Source: Belnapia mucosa | GTDB taxonomy: Bacteria > Pseudomonadota > Alphaproteobacteria > Acetobacterales > Acetobacteraceae | Reading direction: 5' to 3' | DNA length: 64,000 nucleotides | NCBI RefSeq assembly: GCF_016775475.1 | Contig: NZ_JAEUXJ010000001.1 | Location: 558,001-622,000 of the forward strand | Part shown: one piece after another, positions 11,884 through 20,864 of the stretch | How positions within the stretch are numbered: the stretch's first letter is position 1 | Layout of the letters: the number at the start of each line of letters is the position of its first letter | Notes under the pieces: model-generated | The model's input: only the letters and a program-made list of their open reading frames with translations | The model's database searches: none | What the model was told of the DNA's origin: nothing | Made by a program: the position numbers and the translations under genes

Positions 11884-12028
11884 GGCTCTCTGCCCCCAGC
11901 GGTGGCGTGCGATCCGGCCTTGCTCCCTGGCGGGGAGGGTAGGGCATCGCGGCACAGGATGACAAACACCCCTCATCCGCTTTATGCAGTGCAGCAATTC
12001 TCCCTCGAACCGGAATGGTGAATCGCCC

Positions 12029-12778
12029 TTGCAACGGACCCTGCTTGCCCCCCTCTTCCTGCTGTCCCTCGCCGCCTGTGGTGCCGACTACTCGCCGGAC
12101 ACCTATGCGACGCGCGCCGTGCAGCAGGCGAACAAGGTGGAGCAGGGGATGGTCGTCGGCCGGCGCGAGGTGAGCGTCACCGCCGAGGGCAGCACCGGCG
12201 CCGCGACCGGTGCCGCGGCGGGCGGCGTGCTCGGCGCCCAGACGCCGGGGGGCGGCATCGGCTCGGCGCTCGGCGGGGTCGGCGGCGCGCTGATCGGCGG
12301 GCTGATCGGCACCACCGCCGAGCATGTGGCCGGCGACACCAAGGCCTTCGAATACATCGTCCGCACGGCGAAGGAGGAGCTGATCTCGGTCACGCAGAAG
12401 GATCAGACGCCGCTGGTCGTCGGCCAGCGGGTGCTGGTCATCGCCGGCACCCAGGCCCGGATCGTGCCCGACTACACCACCCAGCCGCCCGCAACCCCGG
12501 CTGCGGCGGCCGCCCAGGCCGCCACCGCGCGGCCGGCCGAGCCGGCCTCCACCCCGGCCGGCGCCACCCCGGCGAGCCCCAGCCAGGCCGGCCTGCCGCC
12601 GGCCCCGCCGCCGCCCGTGGTGGTCCCCCCGCCGCCCCCGCCACCGGATGATTCGGCCGCCGCCCCTCCGGCCCCGTCCGGCAGCCAGTCTTCCGCCACC
12701 CAGGCGGTGCAGTCGGCCGTCACCTCCCAGCTTCCGCCCGTGGCCCAGGGCGTCGCCCGCGCCGTCGCCGCGCCGTGA
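12029..12778 (+). CDS. Glycine-zipper outer-membrane lipoprotein with proline-rich tail
   Basis: Probable envelope lipoprotein of 249 residues. The lipobox LSLAAC ends a typical leader. A glycine-zipper segment (GAATGAAAGG, then GGVGGALIGGLIG) matches SlyB/Pcp-type proteins that insert in the outer membrane. The last third is low-complexity Ala/Pro with a poly-Pro run, perhaps spanning the periplasm or cell wall. I chose the TTG at 12029 because it gives a compact leader (QRTLLAPLFLLSLAAC); an ATG at 11984 would add 15 residues. It is divergent from the binding-protein gene. Confidence 0.75.
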   Translation: MQRTLLAPLFLLSLAACGADYSPDTYATRAVQQANKVEQGMVVGRREVSVTAEGSTGAATGAAAGGVLGAQTPGGGIGSALGGVGGALIGGLIGTTAEHVAGDTKAFEYIVRTAKEELISVTQKDQTPLVVGQRVLVIAGTQARIVPDYTTQPPATPAAAAAQAATARPAEPASTPAGATPASPSQAGLPPAPPPPVVVPPPPPPPDDSAAAPPAPSGSQSSATQAVQSAVTSQLPPVAQGVARAVAAP

Positions 12779-12783
12779 GATTG

Positions 12784-12812
12784 TTGACAGCGGTGTGACC
12801 GGCGGCTAGGCC
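12784..12812 (+). promoter_or_regulatory. Likely promoter of the fab operon
   Basis: A perfect -35 TTGACA (12784-12789), a 17-base spacer and TAGGCC (12807-12812) as a weak -10, about 30 bases before fabD. The -35 begins 6 bases after the lipoprotein stop. Confidence 0.6.
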
Positions 12813-12842
12813 CGCCGGCCAAAACCCGCTGAGGACATGTCC

Positions 12843-13802
12843 ATGGCAATGGCCTTCGTCTTTCCTGGCCAGGGCAGCCAGGCCCCCGGCATGGGCCGCG
12901 ACCTCGCGGCCGCCTTCCCCGCCGCGCGCGAGGTCTTCCAGGAGGTGGACGAGGCACTGAAGCAGAACCTCTCCCGCCTCATGTTCGAAGGCCCGGGTGA
13001 GGAGCTGACCCTGACCGCCAATGCCCAGCCGGCGCTGATGGCGCATTCCGTCGCCGTGCTCCGCGTGCTGGAGGCGGAGGGCGGCTTCGACTTCGCCGCC
13101 CGGGTGGCGCTGGTCGCCGGCCATTCCCTCGGCGAATACAGCGCCCTGACCGCCGCCCGCGCCTTCGACCTGCCCACCGCCGCCCGGCTGCTGCGGCTGC
13201 GCGGCGAGGCGATGCAGAAGGCGACGCCGCCCGGCACCGGTGCCATGGCTGCGCTGCTCGGGGCCGAGCTCGCCCAGGCCCAGGCCATCTGCGACGCCGC
13301 CAAGGCCGACCCCGAGACGGGCGCCGAGGAGGTGGTCGAGATTGCCAATGACAATGGCGGCGGGCAGGTGGTGATCTCCGGGGCCAAGCCGGCGGTCGAT
13401 CGCGCCATCGCCGCCGCCCCGGGCCATGGCGTGAAGCGGGCCCTGCCGCTGCCGGTCTCGGCGCCCTTCCACTGCGCGCTGATGGCGCCCGCCGCCGATG
13501 CCATGGCGGAGGCCCTGGCCGCGGCCCGCATCCAGGCCCCGCTCGTTCCGGTCGTCGCCAATGTCACCGCCGCCAAGGCCACCGATCCGGCCGAGATCCG
13601 CCGCCTGCTGGTCGAGCAGGTGACGGCGACCGTCCGCTGGCGCGACTGCGTCGCCGCCATGGCCGCCATGGGCTGCGACCGTTTCGTCGAGCTCGGCGCC
13701 GGCAAGGTTCTCACCGGCCTCATGAAGCGCAACGCGCCCGAGGCCACCGCCTCCGCCATCGGCACCCCCGCCGAGGTCGAGGCCTTCCTGAAGACAATCT
13801 AG
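12843..13802 (+). CDS. fabD: Malonyl-CoA:ACP transacylase
   Basis: Loads malonyl groups from CoA onto ACP for fatty-acid elongation. About 319 residues, with FPGQGSQ at the start, the nucleophile Ser in GHSLGEY (residue 95), and SAPFHC carrying the catalytic His. Three in-frame ATGs lie close together (12837, 12843, 12849); the one at 12843 has GAGGA 7 bases upstream, while 12837 is only 1 base from it. First gene of fabD-fabG-small ORF-acpP-fabF-mltG. Confidence 0.96.
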   Translation: MAMAFVFPGQGSQAPGMGRDLAAAFPAAREVFQEVDEALKQNLSRLMFEGPGEELTLTANAQPALMAHSVAVLRVLEAEGGFDFAARVALVAGHSLGEYSALTAARAFDLPTAARLLRLRGEAMQKATPPGTGAMAALLGAELAQAQAICDAAKADPETGAEEVVEIANDNGGGQVVISGAKPAVDRAIAAAPGHGVKRALPLPVSAPFHCALMAPAADAMAEALAAARIQAPLVPVVANVTAAKATDPAEIRRLLVEQVTATVRWRDCVAAMAAMGCDRFVELGAGKVLTGLMKRNAPEATASAIGTPAEVEAFLKTI

Positions 13803-13811
13803 GAGACGCCG

Positions 13812-14549
13812 ATGTTCAGGCTGGACGGCAAGGTCGCCCTCGTCACCGGGGCGACGGGCGGCATCGGCGCCGCCACCGCCCGGGCGCTGCATGCCCAGGG
13901 CGCGCGCCTCGCCATCACCGGCCGCCGCGCGGCGGAGCTGGAGGCGCTGGCTGCGGAGCTGGGGGAGGGGGTCCTCGTTGCCCCCGCCGACCTGGCCGAT
14001 GCGGCGGCGCCCGCGGCGCTGGTCGAGCAGGTGGAAGGGCAGCTCGGCAGCCTCGACATCCTGGTGAACAATGCCGGCTTCACCCGCGACATGCTGGCGC
14101 TGCGCATGGGCGATGCCGACTGGGCGGCGGTGCTGGAGGTCGATCTGACCGCCCCCTTCCGCCTGGCCCGCTCGGCCCTGCGGGGGATGATGAAGCGCCG
14201 CCACGGGCGGATCGTCTCCATCGCCTCCATCGTCGGGGTCACCGGCAATGCCGGCCAGGCGAATTACGCCGCCGCCAAGGCCGGGCTGATCGGCATGAGC
14301 AAGTCCCTGGCGCAGGAGGTGGCGACCCGCGGCGTGACGGTGAACGTCGTCGCCCCCGGCTTCGTGAAGACCGCCATGACCGATGCCTTGCCGGAGGCGG
14401 CCCGCGGCAAGCTGATGGAGCGCATCCCGACCGGCCGCATGGGCACGCCAGAGGATATCGGTGCCGCCGTCGCCTATCTCGCCAGCACGGAGGCTGGCTG
14501 GGTCACCGGCCAGACCCTGCATGTGAATGGCGGGATGGCGATGATCTGA
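13812..14549 (+). CDS. fabG: 3-oxoacyl-ACP reductase
   Basis: NADPH-dependent reduction of 3-oxoacyl-ACP. A 245-residue short-chain dehydrogenase: TGATGGIG cofactor loop at 13-20, NNAG at 86-89, and the catalytic triad S139, Y152, K156 (NYAAAKAG). The C-terminus GQTLHVNGGMAMI is typical of FabG. The spacer after fabD contains AGGAGA, setting the start. A GC hairpin follows. Confidence 0.97.
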   Translation: MFRLDGKVALVTGATGGIGAATARALHAQGARLAITGRRAAELEALAAELGEGVLVAPADLADAAAPAALVEQVEGQLGSLDILVNNAGFTRDMLALRMGDADWAAVLEVDLTAPFRLARSALRGMMKRRHGRIVSIASIVGVTGNAGQANYAAAKAGLIGMSKSLAQEVATRGVTVNVVAPGFVKTAMTDALPEAARGKLMERIPTGRMGTPEDIGAAVAYLASTEAGWVTGQTLHVNGGMAMI

Positions 14550-14555
14550 TCCAGG

Positions 14556-14579
14556 CGGGCGACTCGGTCAGGTCGCCCG
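14556..14579 (+). other. GC-rich hairpin between fabG and the small membrane protein
   Basis: CGGGCGAC (14556-14563) pairs with GTCGCCCG (14572-14579), with an 8-base loop, 7 bases after the fabG stop. No T-run follows, so it may attenuate or stabilise the message rather than end it. Confidence 0.4.
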
Positions 14580-14662
14580 GCCTGCTCATGCGATTGTTCG
14601 GGGTTCCTTCAGGCAACCTCCGCTAGGCTGCACCGCTTTCTCCCCAGGACGGCGAGGCGGCG

Positions 14663-14893
14663 ATGGCGCGCATGGACAAGCCCCATGTTTCCTTGATGGG
14701 GCCCTGGCCGGAAGGCCCCTGGTGGCTCCTGGCAGCGGCCGCGCTGGCGGCGCCCTTCGCGGTCCTGTTGCAGGGTGGCGACCTGCATCTTGCCCTTCTG
14801 GCCTCGCTCGCCTGCCTCGCCACCCCCGGGGCGGCGATCGAGGCAATGATGGGCGTTGCCCGGGTCACCCAGCTTATCGAACCCCCGCGCTGA
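14663..14893 (+). CDS. Small two-helix membrane protein
   Basis: 76 residues, not recognised. Two hydrophobic stretches (PWWLLAAAALAAPFAVLL and LALLASLACLATPGAAI) suggest a hairpin membrane protein with Gly-Pro-rich ends. GAGG lies 5 bases before the ATG at 14663; a second ATG at 14672 is possible. A TAGGCT hexamer at 14624 may be its own -10. The place between fabG and acpP and the proper RBS support a real gene. The function is unknown; a link to lipid synthesis is only suggested by position. Confidence 0.6.
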   Translation: MARMDKPHVSLMGPWPEGPWWLLAAAALAAPFAVLLQGGDLHLALLASLACLATPGAAIEAMMGVARVTQLIEPPR

Positions 14894-15095
14894 GCCCGGC
14901 CGCCATGCTGCGCTGCGGCATATGCGCCACCCTGCCAAAGGGACTTGCCAGCGCCGCCAACACCGCCTACGCCGCACCCGGGTTCCGGGATGACCACCCG
15001 CCTGCCCGAGGCGGCGCCCCCATGCGGGGTGCCCCGGGATGCCGGGCCGGGGGCGACCCTTGGGGCATAGCTGCAGACGTGGAGACTGGCAGGCG

Positions 15096-15332
15096 ATGAG
15101 CGAGACCGCCGAGAAGGTAAAGAAGATCGTTGTCGAGCACCTCGGCGTGGATGAGGCCAAGGTGACCGAGGACGCCTCCTTCATCGACGACCTGGGTGCC
15201 GACAGCCTCGACACCGTCGAGCTGGTGATGGCCTTCGAAGAGGCCTTTGGCGTCGAGATTCCGGACGATGCGGCCGAGAAGATCACCACGGTGAAGGACG
15301 CCATCGCCTATATCGACGGGCACAAGTCCTAA
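15096..15332 (+). CDS. acpP: Acyl carrier protein
   Basis: Carries growing acyl chains on 4'-phosphopantetheine. 78 acidic residues with the attachment Ser at 37 in [10 protein letters not shown]. The ATG at 15096 gives the standard [12 protein letters not shown] start, so longer readings are rejected. The 202 bases upstream hold a GC hairpin around 15012-15034 and TTGCCA-N17-TACGCC at about 14945, a candidate promoter; strong separate transcription would fit the high demand for ACP. Confidence 0.97.
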   Translation: MSETAEKVKKIVVEHLGVDEAKVTEDASFIDDLGADSLDTVELVMAFEEAFGVEIPDDAAEKITTVKDAIAYIDGHKS

Positions 15333-15362
15333 AGCCCGCCCGCGACCAGGGAGAGGTTGAGC

Positions 15363-16646
15363 GTGTTCGCAAAGGGTGCCGCGCCGCGGCGCGTTGTCGT
15401 CACCGGCATGGGCATCGCGTGCCCGCTCGGCCTCGGCGTCGAGCGGGTCTGGCAGCGCCTGACCGGGGGCGAGAGCGGCATTGCCGCGATCCAGTCCTTC
15501 GATGTCAGCGAGCTGCCGGCGAAGGTCGCTGGCCAGGTCCCGGTCGGGACCCGGGAAAACGGCGGGCTCGACCTCGCCGAATGGATCCCGGTGAAGGACC
15601 AGAAGAAGATGGACCGCTTCATCCAGCTCGCCATCGTGGCGGCGGTGGAAGCGGTCGAGGACAGCGGCTGGAAGCCCGAGGACGAGGAGGGCCGCTGCGC
15701 CACCGGCGTCATGATCGGCTCCGGCATCGGCGGGCTCCAGACCATCTACGAGGCCGCGCAGGTGGTGGCCGCTGGCCGCGCCAAGCGGATCTCGCCCTTC
15801 TTCATCCCGAGCGCGCTGATCAACCTGGCCTCTGGCCATGTCTCGATCCGCTTCGGCTTCAAGGGCCCGAACCATTCGGCCGTGACGGCCTGTGCGACGG
15901 GCGTGCATGCGCTCGGTGACGCGGCGCGGTTGATTGCCCTCGGTGATGCCGATGTCATGGTCGCCGGCGGTGCCGAGGCCGCGGTCTCCGAGATCGGGAT
16001 GGCTGGCTTCTGCGCCTCCCGCGCCCTCTCGACCGGCTACAACGACACCCCGACCGCCGCCTCCCGTCCCTGGGACGAGGGCCGCGACGGCTTCGTCATG
16101 GGCGAGGGCGCCGGTGTTGTCGTGCTCGAGGAGCTGGAGCACGCCCGGAAGCGGGGTGCCAAGATCTATGCCGAGGTCATCGGCTACGGCATGTCGGGCG
16201 ACGCGCACCACATCACCGCCCCCTCCGATACCGGCGACGGCGCCTTCCGCTCCATGCGGGCGGCGCTGCACAGCGCCGGGGTCGAGCCGGGCGAGGTGCA
16301 GTATGTCAACGCCCATGGCACCTCGACCCCGCTCGGCGACGACCTGGAGCTCGGCGCGGTGGAGCGGCTCTGGGGCGATGACGCCAGGACCCTCGCCATG
16401 TCCTCGACCAAGTCGGCGATCGGGCATCTGCTCGGCGCCGCTGGCGCGGTGGAGGGCATCTTCTCGATCCTTGCCATCCGCGATGGCGTCGCCCCGCCGA
16501 CGCTGAACCTCGAGAAGCCCTCGCGCGAGAGCGCGATCGACCGCGTGGCCAAGACCGCGCAGGAGAGGCCGATCAAGGTGGCGCTGTCGAACAGCTTCGG
16601 CTTCGGCGGCACCAACGCCAGCATCGTCTTCCGCGCCGCGCCCTGA
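15363..16646 (+). CDS. fabF: 3-oxoacyl-ACP synthase II
   Basis: Condensing enzyme elongating acyl-ACP with malonyl-ACP. About 427 residues; the Cys-His-His triad is C177 (TACATG), H318 (NAHGTSTP) and H355 (GHLLGAAG), with the glycine-rich end GFGGTNAS. The start is GTG 15363, 9 bases after AGGGAG; a TTG at 15357 is too close to the RBS. It follows acpP by 30 bases, and its stop overlaps a possible CTG start of mltG. Confidence 0.96.
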   Translation: MFAKGAAPRRVVVTGMGIACPLGLGVERVWQRLTGGESGIAAIQSFDVSELPAKVAGQVPVGTRENGGLDLAEWIPVKDQKKMDRFIQLAIVAAVEAVEDSGWKPEDEEGRCATGVMIGSGIGGLQTIYEAAQVVAAGRAKRISPFFIPSALINLASGHVSIRFGFKGPNHSAVTACATGVHALGDAARLIALGDADVMVAGGAEAAVSEIGMAGFCASRALSTGYNDTPTAASRPWDEGRDGFVMGEGAGVVVLEELEHARKRGAKIYAEVIGYGMSGDAHHITAPSDTGDGAFRSMRAALHSAGVEPGEVQYVNAHGTSTPLGDDLELGAVERLWGDDARTLAMSSTKSAIGHLLGAAGAVEGIFSILAIRDGVAPPTLNLEKPSRESAIDRVAKTAQERPIKVALSNSFGFGGTNASIVFRAAP

Positions 16647-16669
16647 GGCGCTTCCTCCGCATCGCCGGG

Positions 16670-17623
16670 GTGGCATTCGCCGCCCTGGCCCTGCTGGCCG
16701 CGGCCGGGGCGGGCTGGGCTTACCATCTTTACCGCGCGCCCGGGCCGCTTGCCGCCCCGGCCCAGCTTGTCATCCCCCGTGGCGGGACGGAGGCGATCGC
16801 CGCCGCCCTCGACCGCGCCGGTGTCATCCGTGACCCCCGTCTCTTCGGCTTGGCGAGCCTCGCCACGCGCGGGGAGGGGCCGATCCGCGCCGCCGAATTC
16901 GTCTTCCCTGCCGGTGCCTCGATGGCCCAGGTGCTCGATATCCTGCGCCATGCCCGGCCGGTGCAGCGCCGGCTGACCATCCCCGAGGGGCTGGCGGCCC
17001 GGCAGATCGCCGCCCTGTTCAACCGTGCCGAAGGGCTGACCGGCGACCTGCCCTCCTTCGCCGAGGGCGCGGTCCTGCCCGAGACCTATGCCTATCACTG
17101 GGGTGATGCCCGCGCCGCGCTGCTCCGCCGTGCCGAATCCGCCATGGAGGCGGCGCTGGCCGAGGCCTGGGCTGGCCGCGCTGAGGGCCTGCCGCTGACC
17201 TCCCCGCGCGAGGCGCTGGTGCTTGCCAGCATCGTCGAGCGGGAGACGGCGGTGCCGGAGGAGCGGCCGCGGGTCGCCGCCGTCTTCATCAACCGCCTCC
17301 GCGCCGGCATGGCCCTGCAATCCGACCCGACCGTCGCCTATGCCGCCGCCGATGGCGCGCCGCTCGACCGGCCGCTGAGCCGGGCCGATCTGGAGCGGGA
17401 CCATCCCTTCAATACCTACCGGGTGAAGGGCCTGCCGCCCGCACCCATCGCCTCACCGGGCTTGGCCGCGTTGCGCGCCGTGACCCGGCCGGCCAGGACC
17501 GAGGATCTCTTCTTCGTCGCCGATGGCAGCGGCGGCCATGCCTTCGCCCGCACGCTGGAGGAGCATAACCGCAACGTCGCCCGCTGGCGGGAGATCGAGC
17601 GGCGCCGCGCCGGCGGATTGTGA
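16670..17623 (+). CDS. mltG: Endolytic transglycosylase MltG
   Basis: Inner-membrane enzyme that cleaves nascent peptidoglycan strands. One N-terminal helix, a LysM-like region (RGGTEAIAAAL), then the YceG domain with the catalytic Glu at 190 (SIVERET), INRL and QSDPTVAYA. The C-terminus FVADGSGGHAFARTLEEHN is diagnostic. The canonical start is GTG 16670, but in-frame codons upstream read RRFLRIAG, a normal MltG N-terminus, beginning at a CTG (16643) that overlaps the fabF stop as CTGA; true length may be 326 residues. Location after fabF is common in alphaproteobacteria. Confidence 0.94.
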   Translation: MAFAALALLAAAGAGWAYHLYRAPGPLAAPAQLVIPRGGTEAIAAALDRAGVIRDPRLFGLASLATRGEGPIRAAEFVFPAGASMAQVLDILRHARPVQRRLTIPEGLAARQIAALFNRAEGLTGDLPSFAEGAVLPETYAYHWGDARAALLRRAESAMEAALAEAWAGRAEGLPLTSPREALVLASIVERETAVPEERPRVAAVFINRLRAGMALQSDPTVAYAAADGAPLDRPLSRADLERDHPFNTYRVKGLPPAPIASPGLAALRAVTRPARTEDLFFVADGSGGHAFARTLEEHNRNVARWREIERRRAGGL

Positions 17624-17630
17624 CCGCCGC

Positions 17631-18035
17631 CTACATGCAGCCATGCAGCCGCATGCAGGCCATGTAGCGCTGAAGGCATTGGCTCATGCAGCCGGCCCGG
17701 TCATTCGGCGTGAAGGCCGGCGCGTTGGGGTTCATGCTCCATTGCGGCGGGCAGGCGATCTGGCAGGAGCTCTGCTGGGACAGGCAGCCATTCGCCAGCA
17801 CCTGGGGGCAGCGCTGCGGCGCCTGGCCATTCTCCTGTGGCGCGGCAGGCGCCCGTGGCCTCACCGACCCGCCCATCCCGCCAGAGGGCGGCAGGGGTGG
17901 CGGCTTGCCGCCAGGATCGGATTGGTAGCCACCCGCCGGCGGCAGCGCATCCGGCTTGCCGAGCTGGGCCTGGGCGGCGGTGACGGGAAGCAACAGGCCC
18001 AGCAGCAGCCGGATCAACCACAGGCGCAAGGCCAC
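17631..18035 (-). CDS. Small secreted cysteine-rich protein
   Basis: 134 residues, not recognised. A signal peptide (about 1-24, ending AAQA) is followed by a Pro/Gly-rich linker and a C-terminal half with eight cysteines: CPQ, GC, SSC, IAC, GCMSQC, MAC, GC. The paired spacing suggests four disulfides or metal binding in the periplasm. It starts at GTG directly after AAGGGGGAGAG. It is convergent with mltG, 7 bases apart. No function is assigned. Confidence 0.7.
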   Translation of the reverse strand: MALRLWLIRLLLGLLLPVTAAQAQLGKPDALPPAGGYQSDPGGKPPPLPPSGGMGGSVRPRAPAAPQENGQAPQRCPQVLANGCLSQQSSCQIACPPQWSMNPNAPAFTPNDRAGCMSQCLQRYMACMRLHGCM

Positions 18036-18108
18036 CTCTCCCCCTTTGCATTCAGGGGCATGGTTTAACCCGGCAACGACCGGGTGCGGCGTCTCGACTG
18101 CGTGAAGC

Positions 18109-18267
18109 CTAGTCGATCACGTCGCCCACCGCATGGATCGGCGCGCCGAGCGGCTTGCCGACCACCGGCACCACGGAAAGCACATCGCCCGTCACCCGGA
18201 AGGGCAGCGCCACCAGCCCGCAGCCCGAGAGCGAAAGGGCGGCCAGCACCAGCATCACGATCCGCAT
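18109..18267 (-). CDS. Very small lipoprotein
   Basis: 52 residues: a leader with lipobox LSLSGC, then a mature part of about 35 residues containing two short V/P/G-rich segments (FRVTGDVLSVVPVVGKPL). The ATG at 18267 follows AAGGG. Comparable tiny lipoproteins are widespread in alphaproteobacteria, with no known role. A hairpin (ACCCGG/CCGGGT near 18064-18083) downstream may end the message. Confidence 0.65.
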   Translation of the reverse strand: MRIVMLVLAALSLSGCGLVALPFRVTGDVLSVVPVVGKPLGAPIHAVGDVID

Positions 18268-18294
18268 CGGAACAATCCCTTCATTCTTGGCGGC

Positions 18295-18318
18295 AAAACG
18301 CCGGGGCCTCCGGCCCCG
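18295..18318 (-). terminator. Intrinsic terminator after the ABC ATPase gene
   Basis: On the minus strand CGGGGCC-GGA-GGCCCCG forms a 7-bp stem with a 3-base loop, followed by GCG and TTTT. It separates the ATPase gene from the tiny lipoprotein gene. Confidence 0.6.
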
Positions 18319-18333
18319 TTCAGCCGGGCCCAT

Positions 18334-19051
<718 letters not shown>

Positions 19052-19053
<2 letters not shown>

Positions 19054-19714
19054 GGTGCCATGCGGGTTCCGGGATGCCAGCCGATATGGGCGCAGAGCCG
19101 CATTCGGCCTAGCGTTTTCCGGTTTCGGAGTATTGCGGGCCGCGGCGGCCGGCCCGGTCCGGCTGCTCGCCCTCGGTGACAGCCTCACCGCCGGCTATGG
19201 CCTGCCGCCGGGCGAGGGCTTCGTCCCGAAGCTCCAGGCGGCGCTCACCGCTCGCGGCCGGCAGGTGCGGGTGCTGGATGCCGGGGTCTCGGGCGATACC
19301 ACGGCCGGCGGCCTCGCCCGGCTGGACTGGGCCCTGGCCGAGGAGCCGCAGGCGGCGCTGGTCGAACTCGGCGGCAATGACGGGCTGCGCGGCCTGCCGC
19401 CGGCCGAGACCCGCCGCAACCTCACCGCCATCCTCGACCGGCTGGAGGCACGGCGAATCCCGGTGCTGCTCTCGGGCATGCTCGCCCCGCCCAATCTCGG
19501 CGCCGATTACGGCCGCGAATTCGCCGGCGTCTTCCAGGCGCTCGGGCAGCGGCCCGGGGTCCTGTTCGATCCCTTCTTCCTCGAAGGCATCGCCGGCGAT
19601 CCGGCGCTGAACCAGCCGGATGGCATCCACCCCAATCCTCGCGGGGTCGCCATCCTCGTCGCCCGCATCCTGCCCGCGGTCGAAGCTTTGTTGGAGCGTG
19701 TCCCCTCAGGCTGA
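19052..19714 (+). CDS. TesA-like SGNH esterase/thioesterase
   Basis: Periplasmic GDSL lipase-family hydrolase of about 220 residues (arylesterase/acyl-CoA thioesterase I type). Block I GDSLTAGYG carries the nucleophile Ser, block III GGND, and block V DGIHPN the Asp and His. A signal-like segment (GRRAAFGLAFSGFGVL, ending AAAA) precedes it, which is why I place the start upstream at ATG 19052 (or 19043). A TTG at 19133 after GGAG would give a cytosolic protein. It is divergent from the YbbA-type ATPase. Confidence 0.85.
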
Positions 19715-19726
19715 GGAGAAGCCAGC

Positions 19727-20266
19727 ATGATCCGCCTCTTCGTCGCGCTTGCCCTGCCCGCAGCGATCAAGGAACAGCTGGCCTTGCTGGCCGGGGGCAT
19801 CCCCGGCGCCCGATGGGTGCCGCCGGAGAATTACCACCTCACCCTCCGCTTCATCGGCGAGGTCGAATCCTGGCGGGCGCAGGAGGTGGACGATGCCCTG
19901 GCCACCATCCGCGCCCGGCCCTTCGAGCTGTCGCTGCGGGGCCTCGGCACCTTCGAGAAGGCGGGGCGGATCAGCGCCCTCTGGGTCGGGGTGGAGAAGA
20001 CCGAGGCGCTCGCCTTCCTGCAATCCAAGGTCGAGACCGCGCTCCAGAGGATCGGGCTGGAGCCGGAGCGCAAGCGCTTCGCCCCGCATGTGACCCTGGC
20101 CCGGACCGACCGGGCGGCGCCGGACAAGCTGATCCAATTCGTCCAGGCGCATAACCTGTTCCGCGCCCCGCCGGTCGCGGTGGAGAGCTTCACCCTCTAT
20201 TCCTCGCTGCTCGGCAAGGAACAGGCCTTCTATGTGCCGGAGGTGGAATACGCCCTGGCGGCCTGA
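19727..20266 (+). CDS. thpR: RNA 2',3'-cyclic phosphodiesterase
   Basis: 2H-family phosphoesterase (LigT/ThpR) acting on 2',3'-cyclic ends of RNA. 179 residues with both HxTx motifs: HLTL at 37-40 and HVTL at 121-124, in the typical context of RFIGE and SLRGLGTF. It follows the lipase gene by 12 bases with GAGGAG upstream, so they are probably cotranscribed. Confidence 0.94.
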   Translation: MIRLFVALALPAAIKEQLALLAGGIPGARWVPPENYHLTLRFIGEVESWRAQEVDDALATIRARPFELSLRGLGTFEKAGRISALWVGVEKTEALAFLQSKVETALQRIGLEPERKRFAPHVTLARTDRAAPDKLIQFVQAHNLFRAPPVAVESFTLYSSLLGKEQAFYVPEVEYALAA

Positions 20267-20348
20267 GCCGGGCGGGGAGGGGGAGCGTATCTTTTGTTCC
20301 GGCCAGGACGCGGCTAGGGTCCGCCGCCCCAGTGGATGCCGGAACCCG

Positions 20349-20846
20349 ATGCGCCCTGTCCTGATCGCCGCCCTGCTGGCCGGCAGCGTCCTCGCCGCCC
20401 CCGCCCGCGCCCATGTCACCATCGACCCGCAGGAGGCGCCGGCCGGCGGCTATGTCCGCGCCGCGCTCCGCGTCCCTCATGGCTGCCCCGATCCGGGGAC
20501 CAGCCGCATCCTGGTCCGCCTGCCGGAGGGGGTGCTCTCGGCCAGCCCCATGCCGAAGCCGGGCTGGCGCCTGAGCATCACCCGTGGCCCCGCCCCCGCG
20601 CCGGGGCGGGACGGGCGGGTGACCGAGATCGCCTGGGAAGGCGGGCCGCTGCCCGAGGACCAGTATGAGGAGTTCGTCCTTATGCTGCATGTCGCCGGCC
20701 GCCCGGGCGAGACCCTGGCCCTGCCGGTGCTGCAAGGCTGCGCCGGGGGCTTCGCCGTCGACTGGGCCGAACTGCCTGCCCCTGGCCGCAGCCTTGAGCG
20801 GCCTGCCCCGCTGCTCCGGCTGGTGCCGGGGCGGGGCCATCACTGA
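20349..20846 (+). CDS. YcnI-like (DUF1775) periplasmic copper protein
   Basis: 165 residues. The leader ends APARA, leaving a mature protein that begins HVTIDP. In YcnI-domain proteins the mature N-terminal His binds Cu(II) in a histidine brace; the exact placement of His22 after the cleavage site supports the same chemistry here. Other family blocks: GGYVRAALRVPHGC and the WEGGPLPEDQYEEF segment. The C-terminal membrane anchor of Gram-positive forms is absent. A TAGGGT hexamer at 20315 may be the -10. Paired with a PCuAC gene 18 bases downstream. Confidence 0.87.
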   Translation: MRPVLIAALLAGSVLAAPARAHVTIDPQEAPAGGYVRAALRVPHGCPDPGTSRILVRLPEGVLSASPMPKPGWRLSITRGPAPAPGRDGRVTEIAWEGGPLPEDQYEEFVLMLHVAGRPGETLALPVLQGCAGGFAVDWAELPAPGRSLERPAPLLRLVPGRGHH

Positions 20847-20864
20847 ATCCTGGAGACGCCCCCG

